Source: Primula veris (Eukaryota; Streptophyta; Magnoliopsida; Ericales; Primulaceae). From it: DNA of 64,000 nucleotides. The DNA lies in NCBI GenBank assembly GCA_963682055.1, contig OY821740.1:14098814-14162813 (forward strand), written 5' to 3'. The translations under genes and the position numbers were made by a program. Positions 1 to 13,155 of this stretch are shown here, piece by piece. The notes beneath the pieces were generated by a model. That model saw only the letters and a program-made list of their open reading frames with translations, had not been told where the DNA came from and did not search any database. Each line of letters starts with the position of its first letter. Position 1 is the first letter of the stretch.

Positions 1-60
1 TACTCAACTCTGTACACAACTGCGCATTACACAGTTCTACACATTTATCTATATTCATAA

Positions 61-81
61 TTATATATACATATATGTGTG

Positions 82-124
<43 letters not shown>
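61..124. repeat. TA/GA microsatellite upstream of SERK
   Basis: A TA-rich run followed by about 14 GA dinucleotides, some 350 bp before the SERK start codon, in the presumed promoter or 5' UTR. Purine-rich GA repeats are common in plant 5' leader regions; no function is shown. Confidence 0.8.
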
Positions 125-472
125 CTGAAAAGGCATCTTTTACGCAAGTGATAAGAGAAAAAGGGTGAAAAGTAAAAAAAAAAAGTCTTCCTTTATTTAT
201 TAAAACAGAGAAGCAAGATTTTATTTAAAAGAAAGGATTTTTATCCACATTATCACATCATACAGATGTTTTTCTGATTTGGGTTTTGGGAGAAAATTAT
301 AAATGTGGAGATTTGAGATACTGGGTTTTGTTTTGTAATGCTGTTTATGGGGTTTTTAGATCTGGGGATATAGATAGATACATATCTATTGCTGGAATTT
401 GTTAATGTGATTGGTGTATAGATATAGGGTAATATTAATATTAATATTAATATATAAGGGGGTGTTAATGTT

Positions 473-1748
473 ATGGAGAGAGATAAAAGAAAAAGTGTGG
501 TGAAGCTATTATGGTTTATATTTGTGCTTTTTCCACTGAGGCTTATTCTTGCTAATATGGAAGGTTTGCTACTTTTTTATTTTTTATTTTTTTTTGAGAT
601 TAATGCTCAAGCTTTTACCCGTTATTGTGCGTTTTGTTTGTTAAAGAGAGTACTTTTTTGTTGTATAAATGCTCATTTTTGGTCTTGTTTTGATTCTCTA
701 TATGGTTTTTATTTGTGCTATTAATGCTCAAACTTTTACTCATTAATGTGTGTCTTGTTTGTTAAAGGGAGTTCTTTTGTTGTAAAAAAATACTTAATTT
801 TGTTGGTCTTGTTTTGATCCTCTATATTGAAGAGTCATGTTTTGATCCTCTACATGGTTTATATTTGTGGCATTTCCACTAGGGCTCATTCATGCTAATA
901 TGGAAGGTCTGTTGGATTAATGCTCAACCGTCTACCCATTAGTGTGTGTCTTGTTTGTTATAAAGAGTACTTTTTGTTGTTGTAGAAATGCTCATCTTTG
1001 GTCTTGTTTTGATCCTCTATGCTGTATAGGTTATGTTTTGTTCCTCTATATGGTTTATATTTGTGGTATTTCCACTAAGGCTCATTCTTGCTAATATGGA
1101 AGGTTTGTTGGATTATTGGTTAAGCTTTTACCTATTATTGTGTGTCTTGTTTGTTAAAGAGAGTGCTTTTTTCTGTCAAAATGCTCATTTTTTGTCTTGT
1201 TTTGGTCCTTTGTAATGTATAGTTTTGTTTTGATTAAAGTCTGGTTCTTGGATTGGTTATTCTGTATTGGTGAACCTAAATTATTCTCGTAATTTGCGCT
1301 TACTTTTATGTTCTATCCATATGAATTGTAATCTATTTTATTTTCCAAAATTGTAATTGAGTTTTTAGTGTCTTGATATAAGTATGGTGTATTTTAGGGA
1401 AACACGGATGCAATTTACCAATTTACCGTTGCAGCCAAGTTTTAATTTTTTGATTAATCAAATTGAAAATAGGGATAGGACAAGCTTATTCGCATGAAAC
1501 ATAAGGTGTGGCGTAAGACAGTTACCATGGTCCACTCTGATTGTGTTGTGTTTTAGTTTTTATTTGAAATAATTGAGTCTGAGAGTTAATTGAACTGATG
1601 TTGTGTTTGAATGGAAAACGAATAGGGTTTTGAGATTAATTCTCAAGGTGCTGCTATCCATACACAAGAAATGATCACCTATATATGACTAGAAGTAGTC
1701 TTGATGCTATACAGAGGAGCCAGTAGTAGGCTAAGGGACTCCATCACC

Positions 1749-1784
<36 letters not shown>

Positions 1785-4700
1785 ATAATGAGAAAAAAAC
1801 GACCTTTTATCATGTATTTTGAATTTTTGTTTATCAATTTTAACCTTTCAGCACCCTCATGATTACGGAAAAAAACAGTTCTAGTTCTGCCACTGATGCT
1901 ATATAATATTGGTTGTAGTTTACATTTTGGATGTAATATTATGTTTATGATGCTTGTGTTTTATCCACATATTAATCGTACAATTTTTTTTCAAGTCAGG
2001 AAATAATCACCAACAAAGTGCATATTGTATATCTAGAACTGTAGGTTCCTCTATTTGAATTCCTGTACGCATTGCCCAAACACACCTCATGTCCTGATTT
2101 CACTAATCGCAGAATGGTACTTGTGTTGTAATGTATTGCACCATTCTTGTGTGTGCGTACTTGATATGGCCATGAACGTTATCATACTCTTTTAAATATG
2201 ATGTATTTTATTTCAATTGCTATGTTGGAATTAATATTTATTGATTGCATTTAAATTTAGGTGATGCTTTACATAGCTTGAGGACCAATTTGGAAGATCC
2301 TAACAATGTGCTACAGAGTTGGGACCCCACCCTTGTCAATCCCTGCACCTGGTTTCATGTTACCTGCAACAATGAGAATAGTGTTATTCGAGTGTAAAGA
2401 ACCTCCATTTCAAACTTCTTTTTAAGACAGTTCAATTGATGGTATGCGTTATTCTTAATAATGCCTAATTTGTTCAGTTGTTTTTACAGTGATCTTGGTA
2501 ACGCAGCTTTATATGGTCAATTGGTACCGCAGCTTGGCCTACTTAAAAACTTACAGTACTTGTAATGATCTTCTCATGCTGTTCTTGTTTAATATCATTT
2601 TGTTTCTTCAGTATACTTTGTTTTTGGTGTTGGTTTCCAGTTTTCACTAATTTGAAGCAAAAATAAAAAATACTTATGGACAATTAGTGTTGTGAAAATT
2701 TGTACTATCACCAGCATAAGAGATTATCTGGTAGAATCAGTACCGTTTAGCAAGCAGATTTGAATTAACAGTCTTGAAAATAACATATTTGTGAAGGTCA
2801 ATATGACTTGGATTATATTCGGGCGTTGGTTCCTTTTTGCTGGTTTTATATTAGTGACATTTATTGAACAAGAAAGCATTTAATCTCCCTTTTGCTGCAG
2901 AAACTTATTAGATCTAGATGCAAACTAACTTCCCTTTCTAATGTCTCTGAGTATCTTTTTACAACATCTTCTCAAAGTTTCCTATTTTTTATTCAATTCA
3001 TAAATAGGGTGTCAAATATCACATTGATTAGAGCCTTAGACTACTCGACCATTCATTTTGCTTAATTACGGCCATCTGAGAGATCTAAAACATTGTTAAA
3101 CGCAAACAACGAATGGACATTTTTGGTTCGCAAAAACTCTCAAAGCAAATGACTACTATACAGCCCCGCTCTTTATCAACTATTGTGTATAACTGTATAT
3201 ATACCCGTGTGCTCTCACATGCAAATCGCTGATAAAAAGTTTTTAATTGCAGGGAATTGTACAGTAACAACATAAGTGGGCCTATTCCTAATGACCTGGG
3301 AAATCTTACTAATTTGGTTAGCTTGGACCTCTATTTGAACAGCTTTAGTGGTGCCATTCCTGACACTTTGGGAAAGCTCTCAAAACTGAGATTTCTGTAT
3401 GTATTCTTATAGATACCTTTTACTCTGATCCAAATACTTTCTTATAATTTATAGTCCGCTTACTCTTAATAATTGCTGAGAATATAATAAGACTTAAAAA
3501 GTCTTGCTGGGTTGGTATTGCGGTTTTGAGATTAGGGAATAATATGGCACGGAGAGGCAGATGATGACCTTTTTAGCAACATGAGTTAGTAATAGTTTTT
3601 TATGAATATTAATCAAGTTTAACTCTACAAAGAAAGAGTTGGGGTTTGCTAGAATTAGTTGGGGTACTGTTAGTTCTGAAATTAGTGTTTTTAATGTCTG
3701 CATTTAGTTCTTATCAAGCTTGTAGTTCTGAAATCAGTGTTTCATCAACGAAGCAAAAAACATCCATCTGGCATTAGTATTACATAGTCAGCCACGTATG
3801 AATGGGAAAAAAATTTGCTGGACATTGCAGTGCAGGATGCATTGAAAAAACCTTTTTCTTTATAGAGCTTTGATATTTATTCAGGGTTAATTTTAAATTT
3901 TACTAATGTATCATATTTTAGCGATTAGTATATGTACTACTAAAATTCCTATTTAGTTACTAATCCACAAAATGTGGAAATATCAAACGGTTACTAACTA
4001 AGTCGTCATAATTCGCAATTTAGACACCGTCAACATAAATTCGAACAATTAGCACACCTACCTAATTTGAGGAGCATTTAAAAGTTTAGATATTATAATA
4101 CTTATCCGATTCAATGCAAATTAGGTTGTAGTACATCAAATTGTTCAAACAATCAATACATAACTAATGCTTTTGATTTGAATTTATAACTAATATTTAT
4201 CTGATTCGATGCAAATCAGGTTGTAGTACATCAACTTGATCTAACAATTAGTACATAACTAATGCTTTTGATTTGAATTATATCGCTGGTGTACTGTATG
4301 TTTGATTTTGTATAGGTTGGTGCCTAAGGTGTAGAACTTACTAGTTTTTTTTCTTTTCTAAAGCTTAACGAGTTTGTTCTGCATGTTATGGCGTCTCCAA
4401 TTATTAACTTGATTCTTTTGATGCCACCATGTAAGGATAGCCGTCTGAACAATAACAGCTTGACGGGGCTCATTCCGATGTCGTTAACCAATATCTCAGC
4501 ACTACAAGTTTTGTGAGTACATAATATTTTCCATTTGTGGTTTATATGAAACTTATTTCCCTCTAGTAATCTTTGTAGTATTCTTATACTGTATGTTATG
4601 CAGGGATCTATCAAATAACCTTCTTTCAGGATCAGTTCCAGATAATGGTTCTTTTTCACTATTTACACCCATTAGGTACTATTCAATAGCAGTCTGTTTC

Positions 4701-7700
4701 TTAATTATTATTGGAGGATTCTAATTTTGTTAGTAATGAATTTTTTCTTCTTCATTTTTGTATTGCAGTTTTGCAAACAACCTGGGTCTTTGTGGCGCGG
4801 TTACTGGACGTCCTTGCCCTGGATCTCCTCCATTTTCTCCACCTCCCCCATTTATCCCCCCTCCACCAATTTCCTCTCCAGGTTCATTTAAGTGTTCCTC
4901 GTTGTCCTTAGCTTTCTGTGCATGGTTAGGTTTGTGAATAAAGTGTACTGCTGTAGTTGCATTTGGATGTGCCTTCGTAGCATCTGCAAGTATATGCAAT
5001 TTTTATGTGTATTCTGAAGTTATTCAGTCAGTGTTTGTGTTTTCACTAGATCTTTCCATGTTCCTTCTTGAACTAGCTGAACCATTTAGCATAGCCTCCT
5101 CTCCTTTTGTTTCAAGGAAATTATACCTAATATTTTTTCCAGAATTAAGTCATAACTAAACTTTTCTCCTGGATTCCAGCTTGGAAGCCAGATTTTTTTC
5201 CCATTATCATTCTCAAGACATTTCAGAATCTTGACCAACTGTTTTACATCCAACTAATCAGGGAAAGTATCAGTTTTGTCCACCAAACTGTCGCCTTTTA
5301 ATATAGTACACCAGGCTGTTAAGTTTTACAGTTTCGAATGAGAAACCAATCTAAAAGAACTCAAACAATTTGTACACTAGCGCTTAAAATCAACTTTAAA
5401 GCAATAGTTATGTACTAGTTGTTCGAAATATGTTGGTGTACTGAGACTCAGTTTGAATGTGTTTTGCCAATTATTTCACCAACCTTAAAAGTTGAAATTT
5501 ATTATCGGGAATTTTGAAAGGTTGGTTTGTTTACTAAATTTTCAACTTTGGGTTGATTGGTTTCTAAATTGTGACTTTTGATAGGTTGGTGCAGTAACCA
5601 TTTGTTATTTATATAACTAGGTGACTAAATGGTGAACTTATTTAGTGTAGTGTAGTGAACTTGAATGATAGGTTGGTATACACAAATAATACTTCTCATT
5701 AAATTATTATGTAGCTGTCTTCAGTGTTACACTCAATTACTCTCTATAGAAATTAAGTTCTTTTGCATGCGTTGGCTTGAAGATGTTAATCTAGATCAAT
5801 GTTCAATTTGTGTTGCTCTTGCAGGATGTTTGCTTCTCATTCAAGAAAATCCCAATACCGATTCTAACAATTCTCATTTTTTATTATTATTTTAGGAGGG
5901 AACAGTGCCACTGGCGCTATAGCAGGAGGTGTTGCTGCTGGTGCTGCCTTATTGTTTGCTGCACCTGCAATTGCATTTGCATGGTGGCGACGAAGAAAAC
6001 CACAGGAATATTTCTATGATGTGCCTGGTCAGTATAATATAGTTTTGTTTTAAACACTAGAACTAGTACTTGAACTTAGCCAACCCTGTACATGTGTATG
6101 CAAAGATCCTTCACGGCATTTATGCATTAAAGTATTGTCTGGTATTTATTATGTACACCTGAACCTGGTTACAAATAGCGATTAGTACAATAATGTTATA
6201 CTATCAGGCAGTTGATTACATTTGCTGTACCAAATGGAAAAAAATATCATAGCCGGGTACTAGTAAATCAAGAAAATCAAATTTTATAATGCTCTATTCT
6301 ATCACTTCTTTTTGCTAGGGTAGGGTAATAATTGCTTACTTTGATAGGGTGGTGTAGAAAATCGAAATTTGGTAATACTTATCACGTTTTGCCTTAAAAG
6401 CACATGTCAGTGGCTAGTGTATGATCTTCGTGATGTCGGATGCCAAACCCTAATCATAAATATGATAGTAATTTTTTTTATAATCCTCCGGAACTGTTTG
6501 CCAGTCCATACCTGAATATAATGTTGCATCAATGTTCTACTTATACTAAGATGGGAGACAACCCATTAGAACTCTAAAAGTTCCAATCTTTTCATACGAG
6601 ACATTAATCAAAAGGAAGACGACCTTTTAAACAAAACGACATGATTTTTAATTAAAATAATAATAACAAAATATTAGTTGAAATTTGCATCATTTGGTCC
6701 ACACTTTTTGTATACATGAATTCTTCTCCCTAGCAAGGTCTTTGTTAAATAATAGTACTGTTTTGATTAACGAAGTTTTTTACTTTCTCTCTCCAGCGGA
6801 AGAGGATCCAGAAGTTCACCTGGGTCAGCTAAAACGGTTCTCTCTGAGGGAATTACAAGTTGCAACAGACGGTTTTAGCAACAAGAACATATTGGGTAGA
6901 GGGGGATTTGGTAAGGTCTACAAAGGCCGACTAGCAGACGGATCTCTTGTAGCGGTAAAACGGTTGAAGGAGGAGCGGACACCTGGCGGTGAGTTGCAAT
7001 TTCAGACAGAAGTTGAGATGATAAGCATGGCTGTGCATAGGAATCTTCTAAGATTACGTGGTTTTTGTATGACACCAACTGAAAGGCTTCTTGTTTATCC
7101 TTATATGGCTAATGGAAGTGTTGCTTCTTGTTTAAGAGGTAATTAGTCTTAATTAATGCCTTCCGGCTTCATGTTTATATTCTGGTTTTTTCCTCATTCC
7201 TAATTGTCCATTTAAATAAAAGGTTGCAAAAACTGTGTTTGGGTTGTAAAATTGGATTGTATAACCGGATTATAAAATCACTACTACTTTACGTCTTAAC
7301 TTACTCTCTGTACTAATTGATAAGTTATTGAACAGACTACCTGAGCATGTCGAGAAAGGAAAATATCACTTTTGTATAACAAGCTATCGAGTTGTGACAA
7401 TTAGGACACCATACTATTAAGATTTTACAAAGTATACGCCAATCTACCCAGAATGAAATAACTAGTACACTGGCATTACGATTCCAACTTGAAATCAGTA
7501 GTTATGTATGGTTTGTCTGATCAGGCTAATGTATTAAGCACCTATATGCATAAAATTGAAGTATTAGTAAACAAACTTTAAATTCACGATTTAATCTGAT
7601 ACACTGGTATACTAGTTCTATTTTTTGTAGATTGGTGTCTAACTGATAGGCTGCGACACTATTTGTTTGATACGGTGTAGTCTTGTGTCTAAAATTGTAA

Positions 7701-7901
7701 GTTTTAGTACTTGATGCACTAATTGTTGAAAGTTGAGAGTTTGGTGTATAAAAGTGGTGTGGGATGTGGTATTCATGATATACTTACAGTGGAAAGGGAA
7801 TGTATTGCTTCAACTTCTTAAAATTTGACATGGAATATCTGAATATTCAATGTCGTCAAGACATAGGACATTTTGGTCACACCCAGTTACATGCAAAAGA
7901 G

Positions 7902-7932
<31 letters not shown>

Positions 7933-10086
7933 CTGCAATTCAAAAATATGCAAGCTGCTAACCACTCTTTCAGTTTTAGCTGGATTACTTTTGCTGATGT
8001 ATTTTTTCCAGAACGCTTGCCATCAGTTCCACCTCTTGATTGGTCCACTAGGAAGCGGATTGCGCTTGGATCTGCCAGAGGATTATCGTATTTACACGAT
8101 CACTGTGACCCAAAAATCATCCACCGTGATGTGAAAGCCGCAAATATTTTACTAGATGAGGAATTCGAAGCTGTTGTTGGTGACTTTGGTTTAGCAAAGC
8201 TTATGGATTACAAAGATACACATGTCACAACTGCTGTGCGTGGCACCATTGGTCATATTGCCCCTGAGTATCTCTCCACGGGGAAATCGTCTGAGAAGAC
8301 CGATGTTTTTGGGTATGGGATTATGCTTTTGGAGCTAATTACAGGGCAACGAGCTTTTGATCTCGCCCGTCTTGCTAACGACGATGATGTTATGTTGCTT
8401 GATTGGGTAACTTTCTCTCTATTATCTACCTCTCTTCTACCAATTGTTTCATATACCTTGTCTGGTTGCAGCCTTTGAGCAAATACGCTGGTTTATTAAG
8501 GTATTGTTAAGAGCTGGTTTCATTGAGCTTAAAGCTTCTAGATATGGTCGGCCAAATAATCCAAAAGCTCAGCTTTAAGCTGGTCAGATGTATATAGTCA
8601 GTTTGTAAATAAAAGAGCCAAAATGAGGGAATAGAAAGCTGCAACCAGACAAGGCAGTAGTCTATCTTTTTCACGTAGCAAAAAAATATTATATTCTGGT
8701 TCAAATTCTTGACCGCTACAGGTGTGTGAGTAACGCTGTCCGATTACTTGCTTGAATTTACGGATCCTTTTCTAAATTTGCCGATATCTTAATCTTTTTA
8801 TGATATATCTAGTTGGGTAACAATAAAACCCTACACCACAAATTCACAAGAACCTGTGCAATCACTGTAATGGTGTAACCACTTGGCTATGACTCCATTG
8901 ATATGAAAATTTACTCCACTTTCTAAGTAACAATTACTAAAACTTAACTCGATGTGTTTGTATAAGTAATTACTGATCTATTATAATTTCAAAATTATAG
9001 GAAACAGTAAAAGAACTACGCTTGTCACACTTGTACTCTATATAAAATGTTGTCCGTGTTCTTGCTCCCAGTTCTGCTTTCACTTCACAAACTGGTGAAC
9101 TAGATTTTTCTTGTGTTTGAAATTATTTTTTTACATTATTATTTAATGTTTTGTTGTTACGGGACTTTCTAAATTGATTTTATATACTTCACCTTAGTGT
9201 TGCGTTAAATTTTGATGTTATGGTGTTAACAGTTCGTTCCCAATGTTACATATATGTTTCATTTCCTTGGATTCAAATTCCATTTGACCTTCTTACTACC
9301 TTGATGTAAACTAATGCAATATTACAGAAAGACATGGTATAAGTGTATAACAGTAGAGTTGCTAGTGAAGAATCTAAGCTACACTTAATTTTAGTAGGCT
9401 GTTAATGGTGGATCTGCTTGTGGATAGTGTTGGTTCATTGAGAGCCTGGAGTTACAAAATGGTCACTTTTTTAGACATTGGAAGTTAATGAATATCTGAG
9501 ATGTTATTGCAAAACAATTATAAGAGAAAACCTTTGAAAATCTCTTGAAATGAAGCAATAGTTATGATCTCGGATTCATGTATGATATTACTCGTATAGT
9601 CGCTCAGGGGAGTTCCAAAATATGAAATGGTTCAGTACCTGGAAATTTTTTCTCGTCATCGCAGTTAGTTAAGTTGCTTATTCTATCCTTGAGAACGAAG
9701 AACGCGAAGTCATTACAAGGGCAGTACATAAGGATTATCATCTTATATTATATTTTGTATTATTTGTTCAGGTAAAAGGACTTTTGAAGGAGAAAAAACT
9801 GGAGATGCTAGTCGATCCAGATCTAGAAAAGAATTATATTGAGCCAGAGGTAGAACAGCTCATCCAGGTGGCGCTTCTCTGCACGCAGGGCTCCCCAGTA
9901 GACCGTCCGAAGATGTCAGATGTAGTGAGAATGTTAGAGGGAGATGGTTTGGCCGAAAAATGGGACGAGTGGCAAAAAGTAGAAGTTCTGCGAGAAGAAA
10001 TCGAACTTTCCCCTCATCCCAACTCTGATTGGATTGTTGACTCTACCGAAAATTTACATGCGGTCGAATTGTCTGGCCCAAGGTGA
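473..10086 (+). CDS. SERK: SERK1/2-type leucine-rich-repeat receptor kinase
   Basis: Plasma-membrane co-receptor kinase that partners ligand-binding LRR kinases in brassinosteroid, peptide, developmental and immune signalling (family knowledge). Eleven exons inferred: 473-563, 2261-2393, 2490-2561, 3253-3396, 4441-4512, 4604-4675, 4769-4881, 5896-6027, 6797-7138, 8012-8406, 9772-10086; 1881 nt, 626 aa, the usual SERK exon number and length. Order seen: signal peptide ending near [12 protein letters not shown]-cap with the NPCTWFHV motif, about five LRRs (four exons, three of 72 nt and one of 144), a Ser-Pro-rich segment (SPPFSPPPP, ~195-232), a TM helix (~238-262), and a kinase with [11 protein letters not shown] (~311), catalytic Lys in VAVKRLKEE (~331), HRD (~428, RD kinase), DFG (~448) and APEY. 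The tail [12 protein letters not shown] is of SERK1/2 rather than BAK1 type. No frame damage is visible. The start at 473 was chosen because MER plus a hydrophobic core fits the family. Confidence 0.95.
510..1215 (+). repeat. Tandem array of SERK exon-1-like units
   Basis: The 3' half of SERK exon 1 (signal-peptide core, ATGGAAG and the GT donor) recurs at about 510-570, 853-911 and 1048-1109. Each copy is followed by similar intronic sequence (TTTACC, TTGTTTGTTAAAG, TGCTCATTTTTGGTCTTG). A partial unit lacking the exon core lies at about 715-850. The middle copy has an in-frame TGA just after its ATG. The last copy (ATG at 1033, donor at 1103) reads [20 protein letters not shown], then NMEG, and ends in the same splice phase as exon 1. 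Confidence 0.85.
1750..1784. repeat. Uninterrupted run of 35 cytosines
   Basis: A pure C tract in SERK intron 1, in an otherwise AT-rich intron. It may be a real homopolymer of unstable length or an assembly artefact; the exact count should not be trusted. Confidence 0.9.
4101..4280. repeat. Direct repeat of about 85 bp in SERK intron 4
   Basis: Two adjacent similar units (about 4101-4185 and 4197-4280) share ATGCAAATTAGGTTGTAG-like and TAACTAATGCTTTTGATTTG segments. They lie inside a degenerate copy of the GGTTGGTG foldback family, which also occupies other introns here. Confidence 0.7.
7358..7762. mobile_element. Foldback MITE-like element in SERK intron 9
   Basis: The left end GGAAAATATCACTTTTGTAT is answered at the right end by TTTGGTGTATAAAAGTGGTG, an imperfect inverted pair. 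The body contains the GGTTGGTG/TACTAATTG words found in the better-preserved copy at 13439-13840. Related degenerate sequence occurs at about 3890-4330, 5265-5690 and 18430-18515. No transposase is present; boundaries are approximate. Confidence 0.55.
7901..7931. repeat. CA/TA microsatellite in SERK intron 9
   Basis: About ten CA dinucleotides run directly into a short TA run, some 80 bp before the exon 10 acceptor. Confidence 0.8.
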
Positions 10087-13000
10087 CACTGAAAGCAAAA
10101 TGAAAAATGCTTAGAAATTAGGATTTTTTATTTTTATTTAAAATCCGTTTAAGCTGCGTTCTTGTTATCACATTTGTAATTGTGAAGAAGTAATTGAACG
10201 ACATTTTTGTGAAAGAGGCAGAGAATCACTTGACCCGAAAAGAATTGCATTTGGAGTGAATGTTAAATTATGTGGGAGTTGTAACTGTTGAGCAATAGTA
10301 GATTAGAAAAGCACGTTGTTTTGTTGGTAGTAATGCTAATGAACAAAAAAATGACAAGCATGCTTATCTTCGTGTTCTGTTTGTTTCCTTTGATTTAGAT
10401 TTCTTATATACTGTTTTTGCTTAATTGAGCTATTATAATTGTTATGATTTTCTCGGTTAAGTATTTTGCAATAACTTAAACCATTATTATCAATTGAATG
10501 TCTATCTACAAAAGTTTTGTTTCAAATACTGCTCAGAAAACATGAATGATATTCCTGTCATCGTACTTCTGTTTCATAGTATAGAATCTGTAGATACCAT
10601 GGGGGTTCGCAATGCCATGCTGATACATAAAAGAAAACGGTTCTAAAGAACCAAGAAGTCGCATTATACTCTCGTTTGCTTGCAAGGTAAAGGCATACAG
10701 AGATATCCGCTTTCTTATTTGAGTCACTTCCCATGACATTTTCAATTGTTCCATCCCAAACAATACTAGCAGGCAGCATAATGAGACATGTTGTATGGCT
10801 TCGTGTATTACTGGATTCCGGTAAAACATATTTCTTGGTGATCTTGCGTTATCAAATTAGTGGTCATCAACTTCGATGTCTTCTGCTGATGTGATGTTGT
10901 GTTCAACTGTAATCCTCTTCTCAATCTTCTAGAGTGCAAAAAACTAAAATCGATATTATCAAACAAATATTGTAGGAAAAAACCTTGATAATGAAAAGGG
11001 AAATTAACTATACTTATTATATTGCAAACAGTCTATTGTTTGCCTTGTGATATATTCCAATAAAAAATTCATGTTCCATTCTGTTATTTTATGTTATGAT
11101 ATAGTAAAATACAGATAAACTTCTATTGATAAACTTCTAAAAAGATCACAAAATTGTACTAACTACTATTTACTACACAAATAATAAAAAGTCAACGTTA
11201 CGCCCCCCCTAAAAGTTAGGGTGGATCATTAAACTAACTATTTGTTTGGTTGCAGCTTAAACAAACCTATCTCTAATGATAGGTTTGGCTTATAATTGTA
11301 AGTTAGAGCTTGTTTATTGTTTTTAGCCCAAATAAACATTTAAGAATTAAGCCTAACCTTCAAATATCCTGCTACTAGCTTTTTGTGCTCATTAAATATT
11401 TTTGCCTTTATTACCAACTTTACCCTTTCCTATCTATTTCACATCTGTTATATATATATACACATACATGCATATAACACATATATAGTATATTTTACTG
11501 TGGCCTTGGATTGGATGATCAACTGCCTTTTTTTTTATTTTCCCAGGTTAGTTTTTAAGTTGGTTTATTTCATTTTCGAATTGGGTTTTATATCTTTTGC
11601 AGAGTAAGGTTTCAATTAATTTCTTATGTATTGAATTTTGGCAGGTTAGGGTTTACATCATATTATATGTCTGATTCTAATATCTACTTGCATTTGTATT
11701 TTTAAGGTATTTGTCACAAAGGGTAGCAGAAAAAATTGAATCTTTTTCTTACCCAAAAGAGAAATTAATAATCTGAGATTGCTTGCTTCAGAAGGCATAG
11801 AAGTTTATATTTTAGTTTCAGTTTTTTTCTCTCTGTATTTTGTTATTTGATAATAAGCTAGTAAAGTATTGATTGCCAGATGTGTAAACATGGGTTAAAA
11901 CACACTAAATACTTCTGGCATTTTAATGGTAATTTCTAGCTTTTAGCTAAAAAAACTGCAATCAAAGGAACCATGAGATAGCAGTGTCTAAAATGAACTC
12001 AATGTAATTTGGTTCTAATTGCAACGTATGTAACATTGGAGTGCTGTGCAAATTGTGGGTCACAATGACCAATGGCATACTTGTCTGAGTAATTTTCACT
12101 GTAAGACCTTTTAGGGATTTGCTGGACTTTGATTTTCGGTTTAAACTGATTTTCTTTTTCCATTTCTAGTTTCCTGACTTTTATTATTTGTCCAGCTTAT
12201 TGTTCTAACATTCGCTCTTTGTAGAATTTTGATAAATTAGTTTGTTAGTTAATTTTTCCAAATATCGAAGTTTGTTCCAATTTATATGTATAGATGAAAT
12301 TAAAGAATAATCGTAGCAAAAGATAACTTTTTTGAGTTCTCACTGGTCTCGCTAAGTTTGATTTCTCAGGGTTTTGCAGTTTGTGTTAGTTTTTACAAGG
12401 CTTTGCAGTGGAATTGAAACTGTCTTGGTTCAACTCTTCTTGTTATCTGACCATTTCTCAGTGATTTCTTGTTATCTAATCATTTCTCTGAGCAACTTAC
12501 TATTTACCTTAGTTTAGAATCTTTAGATCTTCTCAAAGAGTTTGGCCCTCTGGTTTTTTGACTGAAATTTGTTTGGTAGGATAGATACATTTACCATTTT
12601 ATCCACTTTTATGCCTTATGTCGATTTTTGTGTTCCTATTAGATGTTTGTGAAATGTTTGTTTGAATTTAATAACGGACATCAAGTTGTTCATGATTGGA
12701 GGCCCACAATTTTAGTATATGTTAATGATACACTCTTTGATAGTTTTTACTTTTCCTTGCTCATTAGATGTTTGTGGTACCGTGGGTAAAGGAGCAGTTC
12801 CCATTGTTATTATACCAGATAGAAATTGTCTTAGAGGTCGAAATTGAAGATTGTCTTGAGAGAGTAGTAAACTTGAGTTCCAATATTATGTGACATGTTA
12901 TAATTGATACTGATACCAAATTTTTTCTGTTCATTATAACTATGGTGATTTATCGGTGAGTTTCTTTTATGAACAAGTACAAACTATATAACATGTGAGG

Positions 13001-13155
13001 ATTCTTTATCTGGCAAGTAATACCTACAGATTTGATATTCCTTGGCTTGTCTCTTAGACTCCACTTTGGTTACTCTGTTTCAGCATCATATATCAAAGTC
13101 AATACGCTCAAGAGTTTCTTTTACAATTGACAAGAGGAATTTTGCGAAGAGTTTC
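10087..13155. other. Spacer between SERK and the CoA-synthesis gene
   Basis: No convincing coding sequence. It should hold the SERK 3' UTR, then the promoter and 5' UTR of the next gene. A plausible 3' splice site (tttcag at 13078-13083) 73 bp before the next start codon suggests a 5' UTR intron. A degenerate copy of the GTTTGGTTGCAGC element lies at about 11232-11345, and AT-rich microsatellite sequence at about 11448-11495. A telo-box-like AAACCCTAA (minus strand) lies near 11645. Confidence 0.5.

Noticed and set aside
10533..10829. Overlapping minus-strand frames of 73 and 98 codons downstream of SERK
   Set aside because: No family motifs and no splice or promoter support; probably SERK 3' flank.
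13042..13155. Upstream in-frame ATG giving a 38-residue N-terminal extension of COAB
   Set aside because: A strong acceptor-like TTTCAG at 13083 lies inside it and the family starts near the Met at 13156; treated as 5' UTR.
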